DNA of 64,000 bases from CAXBMB01 sp052078155. GTDB taxonomy: Bacteria > Pseudomonadota > Alphaproteobacteria > Kiloniellales > DSM-21159. Under the pieces are notes generated by a model. The model did not search any database, was not told where the DNA came from, and worked only from the letters and a program-made list of their open reading frames with translations. The translations under genes and the position numbers were made by a program. The stretch covers positions 1,736,001 through 1,800,000 of the forward strand of contig JBQJBP010000001.1 in assembly GCA_052078155.1 (NCBI GenBank), read 5' to 3'. Position 1 is the stretch's first letter; each line of letters opens with the position of its first letter. Below are positions 24,145 to 31,482 of this stretch, piece after piece.

Positions 24145-25273
24145 GTCTAACAAAACACCTGAGTCTGACATCAAGACCACGGCGCAACCTTTGCCGCCCG
24201 GCTCCGTCATTGGCATTCTGGGTGGCGGCCAGCTGGGGCGCATGGCGGCACTTGCTGCAGCTAATCTGGGCTACCGCAGTCACATCTTTTGCCCCGGTGA
24301 CGGTGAACCGGCCAGCCAGGTGACAGACCTGGTAACCGTGGCCAGCTACGACGACGAAAAGGCTTTGACCGCTTTCGCCAGGCAGGTGGATGTGGTCACC
24401 TTCGAGTTTGAAAACGTGCCCTCACGCTGCGGCGAAATTCTCTCTCAGCATGTGGCTGTTCGGCCCGACCCTAAGGTGCTGCACATCTGCCAGAACCGGC
24501 TGCGCGAAAAGGACTTTCTTGCCTCCATCGATGTGCCGACCACCCGCTATGCCGAAGTCGGTGATCCGGAAGCTCTGGCGCGCGCCGTCCGGGACATCGG
24601 GGCCCCGTCCGTGCTGAAAAGCGCTGAGTTCGGCTATGACGGCAAGGGTCAGGTGATGATCAAGCCGGACAGCGACCTTGATGCGGCCTGGGCCACCATG
24701 GCCGGGCACGCCCCCAACGTAAAAGGCATTCTGGAAGGCTTCGTGGATTTCAACATGGAAATCTCCGTGGTCATTGCCCGGGGTCTGGACGGCTCCATGG
24801 CCAACTACGTGCCGGTGGAAAACCAGCATAAGAACCACATACTGGACCTCACCATTGCCCCGGCCCGCATTTCCAGCCGGGCCGCTGACCGGGCCGAAGG
24901 CATTGCCCGGCACATTGCCGAAGCCCTGGATCTGGTGGGCCTGATCGGGGTGGAAATGTTCGTGACACCTGACGAAGACGTGCTGGTCAATGAACTGGCA
25001 CCCCGTCCCCACAATTCCGGTCACTGGACCATGGACGCCTGCACCACCAGCCAGTTTGAGCAGTTTATCCGCGCTGTCGCCGGATTGCCCCTGGGCACGG
25101 CGGAGCGGCACAGCGACGCCGTGATGAAGAACCTGATCGGGGACGAAGCGCATGATTGGCAGGACATCCTCAGCGACGCCGGTGCCAAACTGCATCTCTA
25201 TGGCAAAGCCGAAGCCCGCCCGGGCCGCAAGATGGGCCACGTCAACCGGATGACCCCGCGCAAGGACCGCTAG
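24137..25273 (+). CDS. purK: N5-carboxyaminoimidazole ribonucleotide synthase
   Basis: 378-residue ATP-grasp enzyme that makes N5-CAIR from AIR, ATP and bicarbonate, feeding PurE. The N-terminal VIGILGGGQLGRMAALAA, the ATP-grasp core SAEFGYDGKGQVMI, GFVDFNMEISVV and VNELAPRPHNSGHWTMDAC are diagnostic. The start ATG at 24137 overlaps the purE stop by 8 bases, so the two are translationally coupled. The TAG stop codon (25271-25273) is part of the terminal CTAGAG of a dispersed repeat that begins at 25270. Confidence 0.96.
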   Translation: MSESNKTPESDIKTTAQPLPPGSVIGILGGGQLGRMAALAAANLGYRSHIFCPGDGEPASQVTDLVTVASYDDEKALTAFARQVDVVTFEFENVPSRCGEILSQHVAVRPDPKVLHICQNRLREKDFLASIDVPTTRYAEVGDPEALARAVRDIGAPSVLKSAEFGYDGKGQVMIKPDSDLDAAWATMAGHAPNVKGILEGFVDFNMEISVVIARGLDGSMANYVPVENQHKNHILDLTIAPARISSRAADRAEGIARHIAEALDLVGLIGVEMFVTPDEDVLVNELAPRPHNSGHWTMDACTTSQFEQFIRAVAGLPLGTAERHSDAVMKNLIGDEAHDWQDILSDAGAKLHLYGKAEARPGRKMGHVNRMTPRKDR

Positions 25274-25409
25274 AGTATGATCGGTTGAGCAGGAAGCGCT
25301 TTACGCCTGGAGCGACCCCGTGACCGATCCTCTGATAAGTTTAAAAGACGCAGATTCGAACTTCACGTCTTGTCACAGAGTGAGCCCACTTAATCCGCTG
25401 AGACTCTAA
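25270..25409. repeat. Dispersed palindromic repeat, copy 2 (diverged, at the purK stop)
   Basis: About 140 bp, starting CTAGAGTATGATCGGTTGAG and ending TGAGACTCTAA. The overall plan matches the long subtype, but the internal arms have diverged (AGCGCTTTACGCCTGGAGC in place of the usual AAGCGC/GCGCTT hairpin). The left terminus contains the purK stop codon. Confidence 0.75.
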
Positions 25410-25589
25410 GGCTGCATAATCGAAGAGGACAGAGGCAGAGAAAACCAACGCCTGTCGCCCCTCTGTCCCTATTGCTTGAGCAGCCTCTGGCTCTCCGGGA
25501 TATGCCTGCCGGAATGATGAACTCGCATCGCACTGTCCGCATCTGGGGCCGTTTCATGCAGGTCGTCAGGGTAAAAACATGCTGACCAG
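25410..25589. other. Unique spacer between two repeat copies
   Basis: 180 bases flanked by repeat copies on both sides. A short inverted repeat GACAGAGGCAGA ... GTCGCCCCTCTGTC is visible near 25430-25468. No coding frame is convincing and no known RNA is recognised. Confidence 0.3.
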
Positions 25590-25731
25590 CTAGAGGGTGA
25601 TTCACAACAGAAGTCGAAGCGCCTTGCGCTCCGCTTCTGTTGTGAATCACCCTCTAACAGGTTGAATTGAGGCTTATTCACGTCTTATTTGAAATCACCT
25701 CGTGATTCCAAATAAGACGATAAGACTCTAA
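25590..25731. repeat. Dispersed palindromic repeat, copy 3 (near-perfect hairpins)
   Basis: 142-bp element made of two hairpins. The first has perfect 23-bp arms (25591-25613 with 25634-25656, beginning TAGAGGGTGATTCACAACAG) and a nested AGCGC-CTT-GCGCT in the loop. The second pairs CGTCTTATTTG with CAAATAAGACG around a nested AATCAC-CTC-GTGATT. It ends GATAAGACTCTAA. The perfect pairing points to recent origin or selection on the fold. Confidence 0.85.
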
Positions 25732-25921
25732 GGGGCAGTCCTTCAGTTTTCCTCCAGACCACGTTTCCTGAGGCCGAGTGTTTTCGCGCCTGTCTATGGG
25801 TGAAAAAACTGCCCGCCCAAGGCACAAGACGGCATTCACGAAGAAAAAAAAACAGGTACTATCCAACCGGAACTACGGCAGGGATCGCCACAAAGACCGC
25901 CACAGAAAAGGACAGTGATTG

Positions 25922-26977
25922 ATGGGTGTGCGCTTCATTTTCATGCTGACGCGCAATGATGAAACGGTGCCGGACGCAGACACGCATCTGGCAACGGCTC
26001 TGGCTGCAGGCGTTCACCACATCGGTTTCAAAGATGTTGGCCTGCCCTTTGCCGAGCTGAAACAGCTCAACAGCAAAATCAAAGAAGGCGGGGCGACCAG
26101 TTATCTGGAGGTGGTCTCTCTGGACCGGGAAAGTGAAGTCGCCTCTGCAAAGGCCGCCGTGGACATCGGGGTCGACATACTGCTGGGGGGCACCAACGTT
26201 GATGCCGTGCTGCCTATTCTGAAGAACAGCGGCATCCTTTACTTCCCCTTTCCCGGCAGAATCGTCGGACACCCCAGTGTGCTGGCGGGTTCCATTGATG
26301 AAATTGTCGCCAGTGCGGAAGAACTGGCCGCCCGCGACGGGGTGGACGGTCTGGACCTGCTGGCTTATCGATCAACAGAAAATGTCACGGGCCTGATGGC
26401 GGCGGTCTGCGCTGCCGTGGACAAGCCGGTGATCATGGCCGGTTCCATCGGCACACGCGAGCGCATCGAAATTGTCCGGAAGTCAGGGGCGGCCGGTTTC
26501 ACCATCGGCACTGCTGCCCTGGATGGTGACTATGCTGCGGACAGTCCGGAACTGGAAAGCCAGCTGCGCTCAATTCAACGGGATGTGGCCGGGCTCAACA
26601 AACACATCTCCCCCCACAAGCCGAAGAACCTCGGCCGTCTGTTTGACAGCTTCTCGGAAACCTGGACGCCCAAAATCGCCGCTCAGGTCAACAACATGCA
26701 GCTCAGGCTGGCCAAGTTTGACGGCGCCTTTATCTGGCATCACCACGAAAGGGAAGATGAGCTCTTCCTGGTCCACAAAGGCACCCTCAAGATGATGTTC
26801 CGTGATCGCGAAGAAATCATCAGGCAGGGCGAGTTCATTGTCGTTCCCCGTGGGGTGGAACATTGCCCGGTCGCACTGGACGGTGTCTGTGAAGTTCTGC
26901 TGATGGAACCTGCCACCACGATCAACACCGGCAACAACGATGATCCCCGCACCCTCCGGGACCTTGAAGAGCTGTAA
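25922..26977 (+). CDS. TIM-barrel/cupin fusion protein of unknown function
   Basis: 351 residues in two parts. Residues 1-225 look like a (beta/alpha)8 barrel of the HisA/TrpF kind: alternating strands such as HHIGFKDVG, TSYLEVVS, DILLGGTNVD, ILYFPFPGRIVGHP, GLDLLAYR, KPVIMAGSI and AAGFTIGTAAL. Residues 235-345 are a cupin: GAFIWHHHEREDELFLVHKGTLKM with candidate metal ligands H273-H275 and E279/E280, and later GEFIVVPRGVEHCPV. Stand-alone versions of this cupin are common; joined to a barrel it suggests a two-step or allosterically gated sugar or phospho-substrate enzyme, which is inference. AAGGA lies 9 bases before the ATG at 25922. It is followed 17 bases later by DUF4166. Confidence 0.75.
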   Translation: MGVRFIFMLTRNDETVPDADTHLATALAAGVHHIGFKDVGLPFAELKQLNSKIKEGGATSYLEVVSLDRESEVASAKAAVDIGVDILLGGTNVDAVLPILKNSGILYFPFPGRIVGHPSVLAGSIDEIVASAEELAARDGVDGLDLLAYRSTENVTGLMAAVCAAVDKPVIMAGSIGTRERIEIVRKSGAAGFTIGTAALDGDYAADSPELESQLRSIQRDVAGLNKHISPHKPKNLGRLFDSFSETWTPKIAAQVNNMQLRLAKFDGAFIWHHHEREDELFLVHKGTLKMMFRDREEIIRQGEFIVVPRGVEHCPVALDGVCEVLLMEPATTINTGNNDDPRTLRDLEEL

Positions 26978-26994
26978 GGTCTGAACAAACCGCC

Positions 26995-27552
26995 ATGACC
27001 GCACACCTGGTAAAAGACTGGTTCCAGGAGGATTTCAGCCAGCTGAACCCGCAGTTACAAAACCTGCACCAGACAGGCGGTATCTTGTCCGGTCTTGTTA
27101 CGCTGACATATGGCCGCGGCCTTGCCGGATTTATGGGGCGGCATCTGGCCAAAAAGCTTGGTTTGCCGGCCGCGGGCCAGCACAGCCTGTCTGTCGAGAT
27201 TCGCCCGGGCAATGAAGGGCTGAAGTGGGACAGAACCTTCAACACAGATCAGGTTATGAAATCCCTTTTTGTTCCGGTGGGGACGCGCACGAACGGCTAC
27301 TGGCTGGAAACGACAGGTGACATCACCCTGCAGCTGACGGTCGACATTGTAGAGGGCGGCTGGCACTGGCGGTGTCAGAAGATGACGCTTCGGGGTATCC
27401 CGCTGCCCCTGTGGCTGCTGCCCAAAACCACGGCCTACAAGTCAATCGAACAGGGTCGCTACCGCTTTTTTGTGGGCTTCAGCTTGCCTGTCATAGGCCC
27501 CCTGCTTTCCTACAGCGGCCTGCTCGACCTCAAACCGGCCGATGAGAGCTAA
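26995..27552 (+). CDS. DUF4166 domain-containing protein
   Basis: 185 residues. LNPQLQNLHQTGGILSGLVTLTYGRGL, GQHSLSVEIRPGNEGLKWDRTF, and the closing GRYRFFVGFSLPVIGPLLSYSGLLD match DUF4166, an uncharacterised family of beta-rich proteins in proteobacteria, often found near saccharopine-dehydrogenase-like proteins. It starts 17 bases after the TIM-barrel/cupin gene, so the two probably share a transcript. No signal peptide. Function unknown. A dispersed repeat begins 9 bases after the stop. Confidence 0.82.
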   Translation: MTAHLVKDWFQEDFSQLNPQLQNLHQTGGILSGLVTLTYGRGLAGFMGRHLAKKLGLPAAGQHSLSVEIRPGNEGLKWDRTFNTDQVMKSLFVPVGTRTNGYWLETTGDITLQLTVDIVEGGWHWRCQKMTLRGIPLPLWLLPKTTAYKSIEQGRYRFFVGFSLPVIGPLLSYSGLLDLKPADES

Positions 27553-27560
27553 GCGCCTGA

Positions 27561-27700
27561 CTAGGGTCAAATCGGTTTAAGTGGAATCACTTCGAGATAA
27601 CGCTTAGAGCGTGAATTTGCCTCTCTTCTAAAGGATAGAGAATGATTCACGGCTTAGGTACAAGCGCAAAGCGCTTCTAACTAAACCGATCATGCTCTAG
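27561..27700. repeat. Dispersed palindromic repeat, copy 4 (long subtype, supplies coq9 stop)
   Basis: 140 bp from CTAGGGTCAAATCGG to ACCGATCATGCTCTAG, closely matching the copies at 7150 and 48982. The terminal CTAG contains the TAG stop of the minus-strand COQ9 gene (27697-27699). The copy fills the whole gap between two convergent genes apart from a few bases. Confidence 0.88.
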
Positions 27701-28380
27701 CGCCGCAAACCGCCGGGCGTGCGGGCCAGAGGGCTGCGGTTGAAGCGACGACGCAACTCACTGTTGGGCTGACACAGTTGATCAGGCAGGTCCATCAGGC
27801 GTTTCATGCCCTTGCCAAAGCGTCCGCCTACTTTCAGCACCTCTTCAATGCGCCGGTCCAGAAAAGCCCAGGTGGTGGCGTAGCCTTCGCTGTTGTCGTT
27901 CAGCCAGCACAGCAGAGTGGAAGAATAGACCCCCAGCAGCAAAGAGCGTTTGCTGTAGTAGTTGTAGTCGGTGGAGGTATCGCCTGCGGCATACCAGATG
28001 GCGTCCACGGTTCGCCAGGCCAGCCGGGCCCCCAGCGGGGCATTCAGCGGTAGCGAAAGAAATGACAGCCCCCGGCTGGTGGCTTCCCGATGGGGTTCCA
28101 GCAGTTCCAGGCGACGGCGTACAGCCAGCGTGATGCGGTCACGAATTTTCATGGATTCGAGATCTTCTGCCTCCAGGGACTGAAGCATTTCCAGATCGAT
28201 CCGATCACTGAAGCACTCGATCAGTTCGCGAGGGCCCGATGGAAAGGTGTTTTTAACCCGGGCCGGATCCCACCCCAGGTCATCGCCTGCGGCCTGCAAC
28301 ACGGCAGCGCCCCAGCCATCGAAAGGCACGTGAGCCAGCGCGGCTTCCAACAGAGCCTGGCGATCTTCCTGCAGTGACAT
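27697..28380 (-). CDS. coq9: COQ9 family protein (ubiquinone biosynthesis accessory factor)
   Basis: 227 residues. N-terminal TetR-like helical part (MSLQEDRQALLEAALAHVPFDGW, AGDDLGWDPARVKNTFPSGPRELIECFSDRID) followed by the COQ9 domain: WYAAGDTSTDYNYYSKRSLLLGVYSSTLLCWL, then TWAFLDRRIEEVLK. COQ9 binds lipid and presents ubiquinone precursors to the COQ7 hydroxylase in mitochondria; alphaproteobacteria carry the same family. The usual C-terminus is extended by an Arg-rich tail ending GGLRR, and its stop codon comes from the dispersed repeat. SD: GGAAGCG just before the ATG. Confidence 0.92.
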   Translation of the reverse strand: MSLQEDRQALLEAALAHVPFDGWGAAVLQAAGDDLGWDPARVKNTFPSGPRELIECFSDRIDLEMLQSLEAEDLESMKIRDRITLAVRRRLELLEPHREATSRGLSFLSLPLNAPLGARLAWRTVDAIWYAAGDTSTDYNYYSKRSLLLGVYSSTLLCWLNDNSEGYATTWAFLDRRIEEVLKVGGRFGKGMKRLMDLPDQLCQPNSELRRRFNRSPLARTPGGLRR

Positions 28381-28570
28381 AACGCTTCCTTTCCGACGGG
28401 CCCTGATAAAGGGGGCAGTTTGCTGATTGCGAGATTAACACCTGAAGAGAACTTTCCCAGCCCCTTTAACGGCTTGCGGCCTTTTTGCCCAACAGGTCAT
28501 CCAGAACAGACGTCAGGCCCGCTATCTGAAGATATGGGGAAGGTTCTCTTTTCCTGCCAGAGGACCTCCC

Positions 28571-29131
28571 TCATCCGTCTGAGAGATGATGCAGTTCCGA
28601 CGTGAACATCAGCTTAGACAGATCTGTCATTCGCTGGGGATAAAGAACCCCGTCGAGATGATCGCATTCATGCTGCACCACCCGGGCATGGAATCCCCTT
28701 GCCTCCCGCACAATCTCCTGACCCTCCAGATCCAGAGCTCGGTAGCGAATGGCGCTGTGGCGGGGAACTTCACCGGTCAGTCCCGGTACAGAAAGGCAGC
28801 CTTCCCAGCCCAGAGTCGTCTCCCGTGACAGCGGTTCGATCACCGGATTGATCAGAACGCTCAGAGGAACGCCCTCCAACACTGCCGAGTCTCCAGCTGA
28901 ACCGTCCAGTTCCGCTTCCCGGGCCGCCCGCTGAGGCGACACAAAAAAGACCACGACCCGCAACGGCACATGGACCTGTGGGGCAGCCAGCCCGGTGCCC
29001 GGCGCATCCTCCATGGTTTCCACCATATCCTCCACCAGTTTACGGATTTCCGGGGCGGTTGGATCAACCACATCATCGGCCGGGCGACGCAGGATCGGGT
29101 GCCCCATGCGGGCGATCTTCAGAATGGCCAT
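28571..29131 (-). CDS. def: Peptide deformylase
   Basis: 186-residue metalloprotease that removes the formyl group from nascent protein N-termini. All three motifs are present: APGTGLAAPQV (44-53), EGCLSVPG (110-117, metal ligand C112) and HECDHLDG (154-161, ligands H154 and H158, catalytic E155). A 20-residue acidic, Ala/Glu/Asp-rich insertion (about 68-86) separates motif 1 from motif 2 and is longer than in type I enzymes such as E. coli. The start at 29131 gives the normal MAILKIARMGHP opening; longer in-frame starts lack conserved sequence. fmt is not adjacent, so this may be a second deformylase. Confidence 0.93.
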   Translation of the reverse strand: MAILKIARMGHPILRRPADDVVDPTAPEIRKLVEDMVETMEDAPGTGLAAPQVHVPLRVVVFFVSPQRAAREAELDGSAGDSAVLEGVPLSVLINPVIEPLSRETTLGWEGCLSVPGLTGEVPRHSAIRYRALDLEGQEIVREARGFHARVVQHECDHLDGVLYPQRMTDLSKLMFTSELHHLSDG

Positions 29132-29462
29132 AGTACTGCCTTTGCATTGCTGTGTTCCTGTGTCCTGCACTTTAGCAAAAAGAGTCCTTGCCATGCCCAG
29201 GAAGCCTCTATATGTACCCCTCACGTTCGGTGGTAAAGGCACCTTCGGAGTCCGGCTGTTTTTGTAAAAACTGACCGGGCCTGTTGGGGTGACCTGTACA
29301 GCAGCCGGGCAACGTGGTATCTAAAGCCAACAGTTTGTGCGGAATTTTCCAAACAAACGCCGATTTCATTTGTTAGCTGGTGACCACTTCGCGGATCTTT
29401 CAGAACCGACGAAGTGTTGTCTCGTTACAAACTGGCTTGTTGAGAAAAGGAGAAGATCGCCC
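29132..29462. other. Divergent promoter region between def and rpsU
   Basis: 331 bases that must hold both promoters. The plus-strand side contains AT-rich text at 29340-29370 and the AAAAGGAG ribosome-binding site at about 29446-29452. No repeats or hairpins stand out. Confidence 0.3.
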
Positions 29463-29666
29463 GTGCAAGTTCACGTCCGCGATAACAACGTCGATCAGGC
29501 CCTGCGCGCGCTGAAAAAGAAACTGCAGCGCGAGGGTGTATTCCGTGAAATGAAACTGCGCCGTCATTTCGAAAAGCCTTCCGAACGCAAGAAGCGCGAG
29601 CAGGCTGAAGCTCTGCGTCGTCATCGCAAGCTTCTGCGCAAGCGCCTGGAGCGCGAAGGCTACTAG
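29463..29666 (+). CDS. rpsU: 30S ribosomal protein S21
   Basis: 67-residue small-subunit protein. VQVHVRDNNVDQALRALKKKLQREG, the KLRRHFEKPSERKKREQAEA segment and the Arg/Lys-rich C-terminus are typical of alphaproteobacterial S21. It starts with GTG at 29463, 10 bases after AAGGAG; an upstream ATG at 29337 would add 42 residues not found in S21. A strong terminator follows at 29733-29760, so it is monocistronic. There is no dnaG or rpoD neighbour, unlike in gammaproteobacteria. Confidence 0.96.
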   Translation: MQVHVRDNNVDQALRALKKKLQREGVFREMKLRRHFEKPSERKKREQAEALRRHRKLLRKRLEREGY

Positions 29667-29732
29667 GCCACAGTCTGCGGGATGCTCACTTGATCCAAGA
29701 GAGCATCCAACAGTACTCGACAAGCCACGGTT

Positions 29733-29760
29733 AAACGCGGTCCAGCTTTGGGCCGCGTTT
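29733..29760 (+). terminator. Intrinsic terminator of rpsU
   Basis: AAACGCGGTCC and GGGCCGCGTTT form an 11-bp stem with a 6-base loop and end in a T-run (GTTTTCG). Confidence 0.85.
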
Positions 29761-29809
29761 TCGTGTGTCCGGATTTTGCTTTATCCGGATACCTAATAAA
29801 GCGATTTGG

Positions 29810-29950
29810 CTCTGGGGTATGATCGGTTTCCTTGGCAGCGCGGTGCGCTTGGAGCCAAACCGCAAATCACCCTCTAGCAGGTTGAAAAGAAGCTTATTCA
29901 CGCCTTATCTGAAATCGCCTCGTGATTCCAAGTTAAGACGATAAAACTCC
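29810..29950. repeat. Dispersed palindromic repeat, copy 5 (hybrid)
   Basis: About 141 bp. The left end (CTCTGGGGTATGATCGGTTT) resembles the long subtype, while the right half (CACGCCTTATCTG ... TAAGACGATAAAACTCCAG) matches the copies at 25590 and 60833. A fragment GCGATTTGGCTCTGG directly upstream (29801-29815) looks like the end of another copy, suggesting nested insertion. Confidence 0.75.
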
Positions 29951-29959
29951 AGGCCTCCG

Positions 29960-30235
29960 TCAGGCCTCCGCGTGATAGTGGGTTTCCCCCTTGGCCCGTC
30001 CGGTTTCGGTGGTTTCCAGCTTTACCTTGTCCCCCGCCTTGAAGGTCCAGCCGCCGCCACTCTGGCCCGCCGGAACCGTATCCTGGGATTTCCCGTTCAG
30101 GAACACTTCAACCGCGGCTGTTGCCGCCGGGTCGTTGTTGCGCACATCAAACCAGCCCTTGCGTGTGCCCGTGCCGTTTTCCTGACTGTCGGGATGGGTC
30201 AGATCAAAAGGGACCTTGATTGTCTCTTCGCTCAT
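29960..30235 (-). CDS. Small hypothetical protein
   Basis: 91 residues, acidic to neutral, soluble, no signal peptide: MSEETIKVPFDLTHPDSQ, then GWFDVRNNDPAATAAVEVFLNG, GQSGGGWTFKAGDKVKLET and a His-containing tail THYHAEA. The pattern of short strands suggests a small beta-sandwich. I do not recognise a family. GGAAT(T) precedes the ATG at a plausible distance, and codon use resembles its neighbours, so it is probably real. It is separated from the nitronate monooxygenase gene by 168 bases and from rpsU by the repeat at 29810. Confidence 0.6.
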   Translation of the reverse strand: MSEETIKVPFDLTHPDSQENGTGTRKGWFDVRNNDPAATAAVEVFLNGKSQDTVPAGQSGGGWTFKAGDKVKLETTETGRAKGETHYHAEA

Positions 30236-30403
30236 GGCAATTCCTTCCGTTTTAAGAAAAGGACGACACTCGTCCTCCTTTCCTTAGACGGCGCTTCATC
30301 TCCAGGCGTGAGCAAAGAACCGACCTCGGCCAGCCCTCAGGGCATAGATTGGGGGGTGAACGAAGGGCTGCCTCGCCCCCGAATCTCAGAGATCGACAAA
30401 CCT

Positions 30404-31366
30404 TCAGGGATCGACAAACCCCGCCGCCAAATCAGACAGCACCCTGGCAGCCGGTGTTTTTTCCCTGACAAAGCCCACCCCCTGGCCCGCGTAGAGGCTG
30501 AGCCTGGACGCCAGCTTGGCATCATCTTCCCGCCGCAATCCTCCGCCCATAAACCGCAGGAGGTTCCAGCCCCCGCGACCGGTGATGGCCCGGTGGGGCG
30601 TGCCGAACCGCCAGCCGTAGGAATAGCCGGTCTTGAACTTCGGGGCATCGGTATCGGCAGCAATCAAGACGTCCTTGTAAGCCTCCTGGCTGTTGCATTC
30701 GTCACTCGCCAGAAAAGCCGTGCCACACCAGACGCCCTGGGCGCCCAGCGCCCGCGCTGCAATAACGGCCCGGGCTTCGTGAATGGCACCGGCTGCCAGA
30801 ACCGGGCGCCCGTCCGCAACGTCCACCACCGCCGGCAGCAAAGCCATCAATCCCACCCGTCCACGGATGTGCCCGCCAGCCTCTATGCCCTGCGCGATCA
30901 CCATGTCCGCCCCTTGCTGAACCACCCGCCGGGCCTCTGCCAGCGATCCGACCTGCACCGCTGTAACGATCCCGGCTTCCCTGACCCGAGGCAGGGTATC
31001 GCCGAACTCTCCGTAAAAGAGCGACAGGACTTTGGGGCGTTCCTCCAGCACCACCTGCAGGCTCGCCTCAAAGAGCTCCGGTCCGCCATACTGAGGCACC
31101 AGATTGACGCCAAAAGGCCTGTCCGTCAGATCGCGGGTTTGTCTGATCCAGCCCCGCAACACCTTTGGCGGCACCCGCAAGCCACCCAGATGCCCCAGAC
31201 CACCCGCATTGCTGACAGCCGCCACCAGTTCAGGCCCTGCAAGCCCCGCCATGCCGGCTTGAAAAACAGGAAGATCAATGCCGCACAGCCGGGTGGCAGC
31301 ATTGCCGTCAAAGCCTGAACCAGCCCCCGCCTGCCCCTGCTCGTCGAACATCTTTTCCTGATCCAT
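30404..31366 (-). CDS. Nitronate monooxygenase family FMN enzyme
   Basis: 320-residue TIM-barrel flavoprotein of the nitronate monooxygenase (NMO/2-nitropropane dioxygenase) family: LPVFQAGMAGLAGPELVAAVSNAGGLGHLG, VPQYGG, ADMVIAQGIEAGGHIRG (catalytic His region), PVLAAGAIHEARAV and ALGAQGVWCGTAFLASDE for FMN phosphate binding. It oxidises alkyl nitronates such as propionate 3-nitronate, or a related substrate. I chose the ATG at 31366, which has GGGAG upstream; 31423 is an alternative. It is divergent from a LysR regulator at 31483 that probably controls it. Confidence 0.88.
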   Translation of the reverse strand: MDQEKMFDEQGQAGAGSGFDGNAATRLCGIDLPVFQAGMAGLAGPELVAAVSNAGGLGHLGGLRVPPKVLRGWIRQTRDLTDRPFGVNLVPQYGGPELFEASLQVVLEERPKVLSLFYGEFGDTLPRVREAGIVTAVQVGSLAEARRVVQQGADMVIAQGIEAGGHIRGRVGLMALLPAVVDVADGRPVLAAGAIHEARAVIAARALGAQGVWCGTAFLASDECNSQEAYKDVLIAADTDAPKFKTGYSYGWRFGTPHRAITGRGGWNLLRFMGGGLRREDDAKLASRLSLYAGQGVGFVREKTPAARVLSDLAAGFVDP

Positions 31367-31440
31367 CTGCAGCTCCCTGCCCAGCTTTGAGCGTTTGCTC
31401 TTGATAAAGAGAGTAGAAGGCATCCTATCTTTCTTGTAAA

Positions 31441-31478
31441 ATGATGATAAATGAGTATTACGTTCTGAAAATGAGAAT
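31441..31478. promoter_or_regulatory. Phased ATGA repeats in the NMO/LysR divergent promoter
   Basis: ATGATGAT (31441), ATGAGTAT (31451) and ATGAGAAT (31471) occur on a 10-base grid in the AT-rich space between the divergent genes. Such helical phasing suits a LysR tetramer site, but it is only suggestive. Confidence 0.3.
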
Positions 31479-31482
31479 ATAA

